From contig CAZXHT010000007.1 in the NCBI GenBank assembly GCA_964640665.1, forward strand, positions 1 through 64,000: DNA of 64,000 nucleotides. The letters are read 5' to 3'. Below are positions 6,770 to 15,358 of this stretch, piece after piece. This DNA is from DATKYQ01 sp964640665 (GTDB taxonomy: Bacteria; Myxococcota; B64-G9). Positions within the stretch are counted from its first letter, which is position 1. Every line of letters starts with the position of its first letter. The position numbers and the translations under genes are program-made. The notes below the pieces were generated by a model. It worked only from the letters and a program-made list of their open reading frames with translations. It had not been told where the DNA came from and did no database searches.

Positions 6770-8644
6770 ATGACAACAATGGGTTTTCGAGGCTTGATAG
6801 TGCGAGTCGATCTGACCACGGGTGAGATCGAGAAACGCTCCTATCCCGAATCCTTTTTCCGCACTTACCTGGGCGGCGGAATGCTGGGCACTTACTTCTT
6901 GCTCGACGAAACAGACGCCGGGGCAGACCCGCTCGGGCCCGAGAACGTGGTGACCATCGCACCCGGCGTCACCACCGGCGCCGCGGTCTCCGGGGTGAGC
7001 CGCTGTTCCGTCTGCGCCCTGTCCCCACTCACCGGCATGGTGGGCGACAGCCAGGCAGGCGGAAGCATCGGCCCGGTCATCAAGCGCGCCGGCTACGACG
7101 CTATCGTGATACGCGGCCGGGCCGCAGAAGCTTGCTACCTGCTGGTCGAAGACGACCAGGTGAGCATTCGCCCGGCGGCGCAACTCTCCGGCCTGAGCAC
7201 CAGCCGGGCTTTGGACATCATCGGCGGCGAGATCGACGGGTCGGGCTTCAGTGTCCTGCAATGCGGCCCGGCCGGCGAACGCCTGGTGCGCTTCGCCTGC
7301 CTGATGGCCGATCGCAACGACGTGGCAGGGCGCACCGGCATGGGCGCCGTCTTCGGCTCCAAGAAGCTCAGGGCCGTGGTCGTCCGCGGCACGGGCAAAC
7401 CCGACTTCGCCGACGCCGGGGGACTCAAGGATCTTGCCCGCCGGGCGGCGGGGCGGATTGCCGGCGCATCGTTTCCCGCAACGCTCCAAAAGCTCGGCAC
7501 GCCGGGCGTGGTGGGCTTCCAGGCCGAGAGCGGTAACCTTGCCACGCACAACTATTCGCGCGGCTTCACCGCCGAATACAAGCTGCTGGACGGAGAGAGC
7601 TTCGAGCCCGACCTCGGCGCCGGTTCGACGACTTGCTTCGGCTGTGCCGTGCGCTGCCGCAAGAAGGTCAAGGCCACGGCGCCCTACCCTCTCACGGACG
7701 CGCTCGGAGGACCCGAGTTCGAGACTCTCGGCATGCTGGGATCGAACCTCGATATCTGCGACCCGGCCGCGGTGGCCCGCGCCAGCCAACTGTGCGGCGA
7801 GTACGGCATGGACACGATCACCATGGGCGGCCTGGCGGGCTATGTCTTCGAGTGCGCGGAAAAGGGATTGATCCCCGCAGATGCTCTCGACAATCGGCAG
7901 CCGGCCTTCGGCAATCCGCAGGATCTCTTTTGGCTGATCGAGCAAGTCGGCGAGCGACGAGGCATCGGCGACGTGCTGGCCGGAGGATTCGTTGCCGCCA
8001 TCGAGAAGTTCGGACCGCAGACTGCGCCCTACGCCATTCACACCAAGAACCAGGGCTTCGCCGTCCACATGCCCCAGGTCAAGCCGTCACAGGCGTTGAT
8101 GTATGCCGTCTGCCCGATCGGGCCCGACCACCAGTCATCTGAACACGACTGGCTGCTGGACGCCGCGGGCGACGACTGCCTGGGCTTGGCCATTGTCAGC
8201 GAGGGAGATCGCGACTCGACCAACACCGCCAAGGTGCAAATGACCGCCCACTCGCAGTTCTACTACAGCCTGCTAGACTCGCTGTGTCTGTGCATGTTTT
8301 GCTGGGGACCCGGCAACCTCTTCCTCTACCGTGAGTTGGAAGACCTGCTGCGCTTCACCACCGGCTGGGAATGCACTTTCTACGAGTTGATCAAGGCCGG
8401 CGAGCGGCGGGTGAACATGATGCGCCAACTCAACGCCCGGCGCGGCTTCGGCCGCGAGCATGACAAGTTGCCCGAGAGAGTCTTCGAGCCGCTACCCGAC
8501 GGTGCGAGCAAGGGCAAGCACGTCGACCGGCAGGCCTTTGCCGCGATGCTGGATGACTACTACGCCATGATGGGCTGGGATCCGGAAACCGGCAACCCGA
8601 CCCCGGGCAAGCTCAAGGAGCTAGGCCTGGAGTGGGTTCTTTGA
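6770..8644 (+). CDS. Aldehyde:ferredoxin oxidoreductase (AOR family, tungstopterin enzyme)
   Basis: This 624-residue protein matches the AOR family along its length. The N-terminal domain starts GFRGLIVRVDLTTGEIE and has the LGGGMLGTYFLLDE stretch. The central CFGCAVRC cluster motif is near residue 288, and a later Cys lies in CMFCWGPGN; together these bind a 4Fe-4S cluster. The domain around GPEFETLGMLGSNLDICD fits the pterin-binding region. The enzyme oxidises aldehydes to acids with ferredoxin as acceptor, using bis-pterin tungsten (or molybdenum). Substrate cannot be told from sequence. No dedicated ferredoxin or pterin gene is adjacent. Confidence 0.9.
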   Translation: MTTMGFRGLIVRVDLTTGEIEKRSYPESFFRTYLGGGMLGTYFLLDETDAGADPLGPENVVTIAPGVTTGAAVSGVSRCSVCALSPLTGMVGDSQAGGSIGPVIKRAGYDAIVIRGRAAEACYLLVEDDQVSIRPAAQLSGLSTSRALDIIGGEIDGSGFSVLQCGPAGERLVRFACLMADRNDVAGRTGMGAVFGSKKLRAVVVRGTGKPDFADAGGLKDLARRAAGRIAGASFPATLQKLGTPGVVGFQAESGNLATHNYSRGFTAEYKLLDGESFEPDLGAGSTTCFGCAVRCRKKVKATAPYPLTDALGGPEFETLGMLGSNLDICDPAAVARASQLCGEYGMDTITMGGLAGYVFECAEKGLIPADALDNRQPAFGNPQDLFWLIEQVGERRGIGDVLAGGFVAAIEKFGPQTAPYAIHTKNQGFAVHMPQVKPSQALMYAVCPIGPDHQSSEHDWLLDAAGDDCLGLAIVSEGDRDSTNTAKVQMTAHSQFYYSLLDSLCLCMFCWGPGNLFLYRELEDLLRFTTGWECTFYELIKAGERRVNMMRQLNARRGFGREHDKLPERVFEPLPDGASKGKHVDRQAFAAMLDDYYAMMGWDPETGNPTPGKLKELGLEWVL

Positions 8645-8648
8645 TTAC

Positions 8649-9206
8649 CTAGCGCAAGAAGGCGGACATCAGACCGGCGCCGATATTTCCCAGCAGAATC
8701 TCGCAGCCGACACAGGCCAACGAGAGAGCCAGAACCGCGTAGACCGCCCATTGACCCAGGTTGGGCAGCAACACCAGAACACATACGGCCACTGACAAGA
8801 GCAGCAAGACCGAACCGATGACGATTTTTCTGACCAGCAGCGGAGTCGACAGTTTCTTGAAACGCGTTTTACCGTCGATGATTCCCGCGGCGATCGCTCC
8901 CAGAACGCTGAAGGGCAAAAGGACTGCAAGAACGCGCGCGCTGTTCAAGACATCAATGGCCAGCGAAGGCTTCAGGATCCACCATCCCGCGACGATGAAC
9001 AGCGGAACCAGCGTCGCCAGCGCCTGGGGAAAATGCACGGCTATGGGGTGCAAGTGCAGATCAATGATCCGCTTGCGCTTGGGTGAAATCTTGTCTTCGA
9101 ACTCCTCGAACACGGTTCGCGGCAGCCCACAGGCCGGGCATACATCCCCGATTTTCGCATCAGCGGCAACATAGCCGCAAGCCTTGCAACGCATCATCTT
9201 GGCCAT
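8649..9206 (-). CDS. Zinc-ribbon/rubredoxin-like four-helix membrane protein
   Basis: This 185-residue protein opens with a rubredoxin-like metal knuckle pair (MRCKACGYVAADAKIGDVCPACGLP), followed by a short helix and a membrane domain of four predicted segments resembling DUF2231. The metal site faces the cytoplasm if the first segment is inward-to-outward. An electron-transfer or regulatory role is possible but not shown. It is convergent with the AOR gene, their stops 4 bp apart. A ribosome site (AAGGGAG) precedes the ATG at 9206. Confidence 0.75.
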   Translation of the reverse strand: MAKMMRCKACGYVAADAKIGDVCPACGLPRTVFEEFEDKISPKRKRIIDLHLHPIAVHFPQALATLVPLFIVAGWWILKPSLAIDVLNSARVLAVLLPFSVLGAIAAGIIDGKTRFKKLSTPLLVRKIVIGSVLLLLSVAVCVLVLLPNLGQWAVYAVLALSLACVGCEILLGNIGAGLMSAFLR

Positions 9207-9234
9207 GTTCTTCTCCCTTCAACGTGTGCGGGTT

Positions 9235-11079
9235 TCATTTTTTCAACGACATTTTCAACGAGGTGGTGCGCCCGGCCTGGATGGTCACCTTGAAAGTCCG
9301 GCTCAGGTTCTTGTTTTCGTTGACGGCCCTGAGCGTATAAGTGCCCGCGGGGAGTTTGACTCCCAGCAGCGGGGTCATGCCCAGCTTGCGGCGGCCCAGG
9401 AAGACCTCGCTCCAGGGTACGGTATTGAGTCGCAGGCGACCCGTCTTGGACACGGCCGTCTTAAGCCTGTCCGGCGCGAATTCAGCCAGCAAATGCTCGT
9501 CTGGCCCGCCGGAGATGACCTTCTCTTGCCTGTCGTGTCGTTTGCAGATCACCGTGACTTTGTGCTCGACCCCGGCCTCCACTGCCACTTCTTCCTGCGG
9601 CGTCAGGCCGGGCACCTCGACGCCGTCTATCTCAACCCGGCAACCCGATGGTTTCGAACGAATGCTCACAAGCGCCGTGCGCGCGCCCGCGACGCCGGAG
9701 GCAACACTCTCGGGCGGCTGATCCGGCTGGGCCGGCAATGGCTCCGCTTCATGCGGGCGGGTTATGGCAATAGGGTCGTTCAGGGGCTCGCCGTGCGGCG
9801 TCTCGCCCGAGGTCAACCACAGGAGCACAATCGAGAAAACGACCAGCACCGGGATCACAATCTTGACTGCCCGCAGAAGAAGTGACGCCTCGGCAGGGGC
9901 TTGGCTCTGGTCGACCAGAGGGCGCTTGCGCTTGGCGGTGGGCAGATCGTCGTCCGGCTTTCCCGGCGTCTTTCCCGGTGGAACCAGCAACCGCCCGCCG
10001 CGCACCGTCTCCTGCTCGGCCTCGGCGGGCTTTTCCACCTGTGACCTCGAGGGCAGCGACTCGTCCGTATCCGGTTTGAGCACCTTGAACGAAATGCTGC
10101 TCGACCCTTGAGATTTTATTTCCTCGAGCAGACGTTGTTTCGTCCTGGCCCGCTCGGCGAAAACCAGGCTCACGAAGGCGGCGATCTCCGGCATCCCGGC
10201 GGCGGCTCCGGTAGCCCTGAGGCTCTCCCTGATGGCCGCGCCCATCTCGCCTGCATCCTGGAAACGTTCGGCCGGATCGCGCCTGAGCGCCCGCATGGCA
10301 ACCGCCGCCAGATCGGGCGTAAGATCGGGACGGATCTCGCGCACCTCGGGAACCGGCTCGTTGAGGATGGCCTGGATCACCGCGGCCTCGTTCTCGCGCT
10401 TGAAAAGCCGCCGTCTGGTGAGCAGTTCCCACATGACCGCCCCCAGCGAGAAGACATCGGAGCGGGCATCGACGGGATTGGACATGTACTGTTCGGGCGG
10501 CATGTAGGTCAGTTTGCCCTTGCGGGTTCCGGCCTGCGTCTGGTGTGACTGGGAAGCCGCCCGGGCGATGCCGAAATCAACCAACTTCACCCCGCCCGAG
10601 AAGAGCACGATGATGTTGTGCGGGCTGACGTCGCGATGGACGATCTTGAGCGGCTTGCCGTTCTCGTCTTTCAGCTTGTGGGCATAGTCGAGACCGTCGC
10701 AAACCTGGGCCACGATTGCCGCGGCAAGCTGGGAGGGTAAAGAGTGCCCGCTAGCGCGCGCCTCGTGCACCAAGTAACCGAGCGATTCGCCCTCCAGGTA
10801 CTCCATGGCAATGTAGTACTCGCCGTCCTCGTGTCCCAGATCGAATATCTGAACGATGTTCGGATGGCTGAGCTGGGCGGCGATGCGGGCCTCGTCCAGG
10901 AACATCTCGACGAAGCGTTCCTTGCGGGCCAGGTGCGGCAGGATGCGCTTGACCACCACCAGCCGCTCGAACCCCTTGATGCCGGTCTGCCTGGCCAGAT
11001 AGATCTCGGCCATCCCGCCGGTGGCCAACAGCGCCAGCAACTGGTAGCGTCCAAGCTTCTCGGGGCCCGTGTCCGCCAT
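9235..11079 (-). CDS. Serine/threonine protein kinase with C-terminal PEGA domains
   Basis: This 614-residue Hanks-type kinase has its domain at residues 11-280: Gly-rich loop (LATGGMAEIYLAR), Lys44 (VVVKRI), Glu63, the catalytic loop HRDVSPHN with Asp150, and DFG Asp168. A transmembrane segment follows near residues 400-424. The extracytoplasmic part contains two PEGA-like repeats (SIRSKPSGCRVEIDGVEV; LRLNTVPWSEVFLGRRKL). The ATG at 11079 was chosen because the kinase fold begins directly after it; upstream in-frame sequence reads as unrelated. It is divergent from the TPR protein at 11194, with 114 bp between them. A membrane signalling role is likely; targets are unknown. Confidence 0.9.
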   Translation of the reverse strand: MADTGPEKLGRYQLLALLATGGMAEIYLARQTGIKGFERLVVVKRILPHLARKERFVEMFLDEARIAAQLSHPNIVQIFDLGHEDGEYYIAMEYLEGESLGYLVHEARASGHSLPSQLAAAIVAQVCDGLDYAHKLKDENGKPLKIVHRDVSPHNIIVLFSGGVKLVDFGIARAASQSHQTQAGTRKGKLTYMPPEQYMSNPVDARSDVFSLGAVMWELLTRRRLFKRENEAAVIQAILNEPVPEVREIRPDLTPDLAAVAMRALRRDPAERFQDAGEMGAAIRESLRATGAAAGMPEIAAFVSLVFAERARTKQRLLEEIKSQGSSSISFKVLKPDTDESLPSRSQVEKPAEAEQETVRGGRLLVPPGKTPGKPDDDLPTAKRKRPLVDQSQAPAEASLLLRAVKIVIPVLVVFSIVLLWLTSGETPHGEPLNDPIAITRPHEAEPLPAQPDQPPESVASGVAGARTALVSIRSKPSGCRVEIDGVEVPGLTPQEEVAVEAGVEHKVTVICKRHDRQEKVISGGPDEHLLAEFAPDRLKTAVSKTGRLRLNTVPWSEVFLGRRKLGMTPLLGVKLPAGTYTLRAVNENKNLSRTFKVTIQAGRTTSLKMSLKK

Positions 11080-11193
11080 GGGCTCCAATGCTATAAAATC
11101 CCTCTCTCCGAGGCAACAACTCCCGCTGCAGTTTGCCAATCTTGCTGGTGACGTGTTAATCTGAAGGTCGAGCCTGATTTCCAGGGAGCCGCC

Positions 11194-12087
11194 ATGCGCC
11201 ATGTATTGTTTGCCTTGCTGCTGCTGCCCGCCCTGGCCTGGGCGGGAGATGGCGACAATCTCACCCGGGCCAGGCGTTTTCTCGACGACATGCAGTACCA
11301 AAAGGCCAGGCGGCTGGCCGCGCGCGTGCTGGCCTCGGCCGAGAGCGGGCCCGACGAACTGGTGGCCGCCTATCGTATCCGCGGGCTTAGCCTCAGCGCC
11401 ATGGGCAAGACTTCCGCGGCTCTGGCCGACTTCAGGAAACTTCTGGCAATCAGGCCTGCCTTCCGACTTTCGGACGATATCTCGCCCAAGCTGGCCGCCC
11501 CTTTCTACCAGGCCGTTGCCATCAATAAAAACCTGGCGACCCTTTCTTTGCGCCACAAGGCGCCGGCGGCGCGCGAGGCCCTATCCGGCCTGAGCCTACC
11601 TGTCGAATTCGTTAACCCGCTCGGGATGATTAGATCGATACGCCTGCGTTACTGGACCGATCGTTCGGCCAAACAGAAAGAAATTATTTTGCCCGTAAAG
11701 AAATCGGCGACCATTCAGCCGAAGCTTCCAGGCAAGCTCAAGGCCAGGCGGATCAGCTACTACTTCGAGGCTTTGAACCGCTCAGGCGGTGTGCTGGCGC
11801 GGGCTGGAAGCCAAAAGAAACCATTCGAGGTTCGTGTAGCCATTGTTTCGGCCCCCCGTAAAATTGCGATGAATATCGAGCCTCAGCCCAAACCTCTGCC
11901 CGGACCTATGTCCGAACCTCGGCCAAAACCGGACTCCGGCAATGATTTCACACCATGGTATCAGAGCTGGTGGTTCTGGACGGCAGTCGGAGTTGTTGCG
12001 GCCGGGGCAACCACGGGAGCCGTGCTGGGCGGCAGATCGTCGGGATCTGGAGACGGTCCTGTGGATTACGGGATTCGCTTCAAATGA
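11194..12087 (+). CDS. Secreted TPR-like protein with C-terminal membrane anchor
   Basis: This 297-residue protein begins with a signal peptide (VLFALLLLPALAWA). The first 100 mature residues look like tetratricopeptide helices (ARRFLDDMQYQKARRLAARV; YRIRGLSLSAMGKTSAALAD). A beta-rich middle follows, then a Pro-rich linker and one hydrophobic helix (FWTAVGVVAAGATTGAVLGG) near the C-terminus. The overall form is common among myxobacterial envelope proteins next to Ser/Thr kinases. Its stop overlaps an alternative ATG of the next gene, so the two are probably cotranscribed. Function unknown. Confidence 0.7.
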   Translation: MRHVLFALLLLPALAWAGDGDNLTRARRFLDDMQYQKARRLAARVLASAESGPDELVAAYRIRGLSLSAMGKTSAALADFRKLLAIRPAFRLSDDISPKLAAPFYQAVAINKNLATLSLRHKAPAAREALSGLSLPVEFVNPLGMIRSIRLRYWTDRSAKQKEIILPVKKSATIQPKLPGKLKARRISYYFEALNRSGGVLARAGSQKKPFEVRVAIVSAPRKIAMNIEPQPKPLPGPMSEPRPKPDSGNDFTPWYQSWWFWTAVGVVAAGATTGAVLGGRSSGSGDGPVDYGIRFK

Positions 12088-12098
12088 GGAGTCTTGCG

Positions 12099-15000
12099 AT
12101 GCGCAACTGGCTTGCTGTTCCGGCGCTCGTTCTGTTGGCCGCCTGCGGCGCGGCCGCGAGCTTCTGGGTGACGATTGCCTTTCCCGACCAGGAAGCCCGT
12201 GAGCGGACGTCGAGTGTCGATGTTTTCGCTCTTTCACCTGCGGGCGATGCCGGCTGCCAGGCGCTGATCGACGGCTCCGCCAAGCCCGGAGACGAGGGCT
12301 ACGATATCGAGGACCAGGTCAGCGTCGACTATCCGTCGTCTTCAGGCACGCGCCCTCTCGCAGACATCGGGCCGGGTCGGCGCCTGTTCTTCGGACGGGG
12401 CAACGACTCGACTGGAGCCGTTATCCTGCGCGGCTGCAGTGATCAACTCGCCGGTGGAGGCAGCCAGCAGGAAGTAACCATTCAACTCTGGTGGGTCTGC
12501 CGGCCGACGAACGGCGGTGTCGAGAGCTGCGACGGACTGGACAACGATTGTGACGGGCAGACCGACGACGGCGATCCCGTTTTCCTGTGCCCGGGCGTCG
12601 CGCATGCCGCGGCCACGGACTGCAGCGACGGCCGTTGCAGCTACGGCTGTGATGAGGGCTTTGTAAACGCCAACGGCGAGTGGTCGGACGGTTGCGAGTG
12701 CCACCCGACGCGCCAGGGGGTCGAGTGGTGCGATGGGCTGGACAACGACTGCGACGGACAAGTCGATGGGCCGGACTGCATCCAGTGTGTCACGAACTCG
12801 GATTGTATAGACAGCGGCTCGTGCCTGGAAGGCACCTGCGGCGCCGGCGTTTGTTCCACGACACCCAGCGCCGACGGCACCTCTTGCGACGACGGACTGT
12901 ACTGCAGCACCACGGACACCTGCCAGGCCGGCGAGTGCACCGGTGAAGCCATCGATTGCGGCTCGCTTGACGACCAGTGCAACGTCGGCGTGTGCAACGA
13001 GACGGCAGACGCCTGCCTGCCGCAAGCACTCGACGACGGTACGCCTTGCGACGACGGGCTCTACTGCAGCGTTGACGACGGTTGCCTGGCAGGCGTCTGC
13101 ACCGGCGACGCGCGCGACTGCAGCGCCGAGGACACTGACTGCCTGATCGGCACCTGCAACGAGGGCCAGGGGTTATGCGAAGGACGCGCCAAGCTTAACG
13201 GAACCCCCTGCACAAGCGACGGCACCTTCTGCAACGGCGCCGAGGAGTGCCTGGAGGGAGTCTGCAGTTCGCCCGGCAACCCGTGCCCCATACCTGGTGA
13301 CTGCGACGAGGCCCAGGGCCTCTGCGCCGGTTGCGGGGACGGCGTGGTCAGCGTCAGCGAGAACTGCGATCCTGCGGCCCCAAGCGACGACAACTGTTGC
13401 GACCCTGCCACCTGTCGCTGGGTGCCGTACGGCAGCGCCGATCCGCAGGCTGTCTGCGGCGGTGATCTCGAATGCCAGGCGAGCGCCTGCGACGGGGCCG
13501 GTGGTTGCGCTCTCGTCAACCTACCTGACGGCACTGCCTGCCAGGATGACGGGATGTTTTGCACCGGCCAGGAAACCTGCCAATCCGGAAGCTGCACGAG
13601 TTCGGGCAACCCCTGCCCCGGGGCTGACGGCGATGACGACTGCAGCGAATCGTGCAACGAATCGTCAGACGACTGCTCAGCCTTTGACGGCGACGGTTCC
13701 GCCTGTGACGACGGGGACATCTGCACCCAGGCCGATGCCTGTACGGCCGGGGTTTGCCAGGGCCAGCCGCTCGACTGCAGCGCGCTGGACGGCGAGTGCG
13801 TACGCGGGGTGTGCAGCCCGGTAAGCGGCCTGTGCGAGGCAATCTTCGATGCCGCCGGCACCTCCTGCGACGACGGCATCGGCTGCACGGCCGACAGCTG
13901 TGACGGACAGGGTGTTTGCCTGAGCACGCCGGACGACGGGTTGTGCGCTCCCGGCAGCTACTGTCTTCCGGCCTGTACGACCGCGGCCGACGGCTGCTTG
14001 GCTCTGCCCGTCTTGAGCGTCGACTGCGGCGGCGTGGTCGTCGGTTCGAGCGCGATCTGCCAGATCGCAACCTCGCCCGCGACTCCCGGCCTGGCCGACT
14101 GCCTGCAGTGTACGGTCCACCTGCTCGAGCCCGAGCTGTCGCGGGTGGATTTTTCAGACCAGGGAGCCAGTTGCAACCTGGGAGGCTGGCAGATCGAGGG
14201 CGGCGATTATTGCCAGACCGATGGTGCACCGGCCCACTGTCCGCTTAACGCCGAACATTACGGCCCCGACAACTGCTGCGGCAACCTGGTCTGCCCCGTG
14301 ACGGACGGCCTGCTCGCGGGGCTATACGCCATGCAGGCCGACGAGGGGACCTGCGCCAGCAGCTTCGAGGAGTATCGTCTTTATGACGAGTTCGATCTGC
14401 GCGCCTTCGACATGGCCGGCCTGTGCTTCGACGTCGCCCAAGACGGATGCAACTTCGACGATTACTTCCAGGTTCAACAGGGCACGGGCCTGCCCGACGG
14501 TGTGGATCTCGACTGCTTCAACGGCAACGAGCCGCAAAACATGGGCGACCTGGTGCGCCACTGCGTCGATCTGGCCCCCTGGGGGTTTTCAGAGCCTCTG
14601 ATACGCCTGGATCTATGGACACACTCGGAGAACCCGGGCGATACATGGATCATCGACAACATCTCGCTGGTGGCCGGCTACCAGAACTGCCAGCCGACGA
14701 CGCGCCTGGTCTTTGAAGAACACTTCGATTCCTGCCCGAACTACCTGCCCGCCGGCTACAACGGCTGGACAATCGTCGGAGATCAAGTCCGTTGCGAGAA
14801 CTACAATTGCGTCAACGACGGCCTGCACAACGATCGGGACAACTGGGCAATCGAGCACCCGGTCGACACCTCCTCGCTGGCTGGTCCGGTCAACCTGTGC
14901 TGGACCATGAGCGGCGAGCGCAACACGGACGCATCGGTATCTGTCGAGTTCGACACAGGGGCCGGTACAGGCTGGCAGACGGCCTACGCTTCGAACCAGG

Positions 15001-15332
15001 CGCTCACTTTGCAAAGTGAATGTATCAAGACATGCGTCGACCTGTCCGCGATCGACCCTGCCGCAGCCGAAAACCCGAGCCTGGTCATTCGCTTCACGGT
15101 TAACTCGCAAGATAAGTACGTATTGCTCGACGACATCACAGTCGGAGGGGACGCCCGCTGCGACTCGACAGGCAACCTGCAAACCTCACCAATCACGGAA
15201 CTGGCCGGCCAGTATTTTCTGGACATCGACAATCTGGGCGCCAAGAACTACCCGGTTCAGATCGAGTGCTCGCTTTCGGCGGGCGGACAGACGATATACG
15301 CCACGGACGACTTCACTTATTCTGTCGAGTAG
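12099..15332 (+). CDS. Large Cys-rich surface lipoprotein with MopE-like motifs
   Basis: This 1077-residue protein has a lipoprotein signal (LVLLAAC). Two copies of the DGLDNDCDGQ motif, near residues 146 and 213, match the MopE-type putative metal-binding motif. A run of Cys-rich repeats with the pattern DGTxCDDGLYCS...C follows to about residue 640. The C-terminal third contains beta-sandwich-like segments with repeated DxWxIDNIS/DDITVGG endings, suggestive of adhesion or carbohydrate-binding modules. The ATG at 12099 is used because a GAGGA ribosome site precedes it and it fits the signal peptide. Surface location is inferred; a specific role is not recognised. Confidence 0.8.
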   Translation: MRNWLAVPALVLLAACGAAASFWVTIAFPDQEARERTSSVDVFALSPAGDAGCQALIDGSAKPGDEGYDIEDQVSVDYPSSSGTRPLADIGPGRRLFFGRGNDSTGAVILRGCSDQLAGGGSQQEVTIQLWWVCRPTNGGVESCDGLDNDCDGQTDDGDPVFLCPGVAHAAATDCSDGRCSYGCDEGFVNANGEWSDGCECHPTRQGVEWCDGLDNDCDGQVDGPDCIQCVTNSDCIDSGSCLEGTCGAGVCSTTPSADGTSCDDGLYCSTTDTCQAGECTGEAIDCGSLDDQCNVGVCNETADACLPQALDDGTPCDDGLYCSVDDGCLAGVCTGDARDCSAEDTDCLIGTCNEGQGLCEGRAKLNGTPCTSDGTFCNGAEECLEGVCSSPGNPCPIPGDCDEAQGLCAGCGDGVVSVSENCDPAAPSDDNCCDPATCRWVPYGSADPQAVCGGDLECQASACDGAGGCALVNLPDGTACQDDGMFCTGQETCQSGSCTSSGNPCPGADGDDDCSESCNESSDDCSAFDGDGSACDDGDICTQADACTAGVCQGQPLDCSALDGECVRGVCSPVSGLCEAIFDAAGTSCDDGIGCTADSCDGQGVCLSTPDDGLCAPGSYCLPACTTAADGCLALPVLSVDCGGVVVGSSAICQIATSPATPGLADCLQCTVHLLEPELSRVDFSDQGASCNLGGWQIEGGDYCQTDGAPAHCPLNAEHYGPDNCCGNLVCPVTDGLLAGLYAMQADEGTCASSFEEYRLYDEFDLRAFDMAGLCFDVAQDGCNFDDYFQVQQGTGLPDGVDLDCFNGNEPQNMGDLVRHCVDLAPWGFSEPLIRLDLWTHSENPGDTWIIDNISLVAGYQNCQPTTRLVFEEHFDSCPNYLPAGYNGWTIVGDQVRCENYNCVNDGLHNDRDNWAIEHPVDTSSLAGPVNLCWTMSGERNTDASVSVEFDTGAGTGWQTAYASNQALTLQSECIKTCVDLSAIDPAAAENPSLVIRFTVNSQDKYVLLDDITVGGDARCDSTGNLQTSPITELAGQYFLDIDNLGAKNYPVQIECSLSAGGQTIYATDDFTYSVE

Positions 15333-15334
15333 GT

Positions 15335-15358
15335 TCTACCTGGTGATGACCAGGTAGA
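15335..15358. terminator. Hairpin between convergent genes
   Basis: A perfect 10-bp stem (TCTACCTGGT / ACCAGGTAGA) with a GATG loop spans the gap between two convergent stop codons only 3 bp apart and extends into the 3' end of the HtrA gene. There is no T-tract on either strand, so it may instead act as an mRNA 3'-end stabiliser or a weak bidirectional terminator. Confidence 0.4.

Noticed and set aside
6734..8068. 444-codon open frame antisense to the aldehyde:ferredoxin oxidoreductase gene
   Set aside because: The product is low-complexity and the plus-strand protein is clearly conserved; codon-position GC explains the open frame.
11080..11556. N-terminal extension of the Ser/Thr kinase to 773 residues
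   Set aside because: The upstream part overlaps the divergent TPR gene, has no signal or domain, and the kinase fold starts right after the ATG at 11079.
12342..14229. Several long frames antisense to the Cys-rich lipoprotein
   Set aside because: They arise from the repetitive TGC/GAC-rich coding sequence. They have no signal peptide and no plausible start sites.
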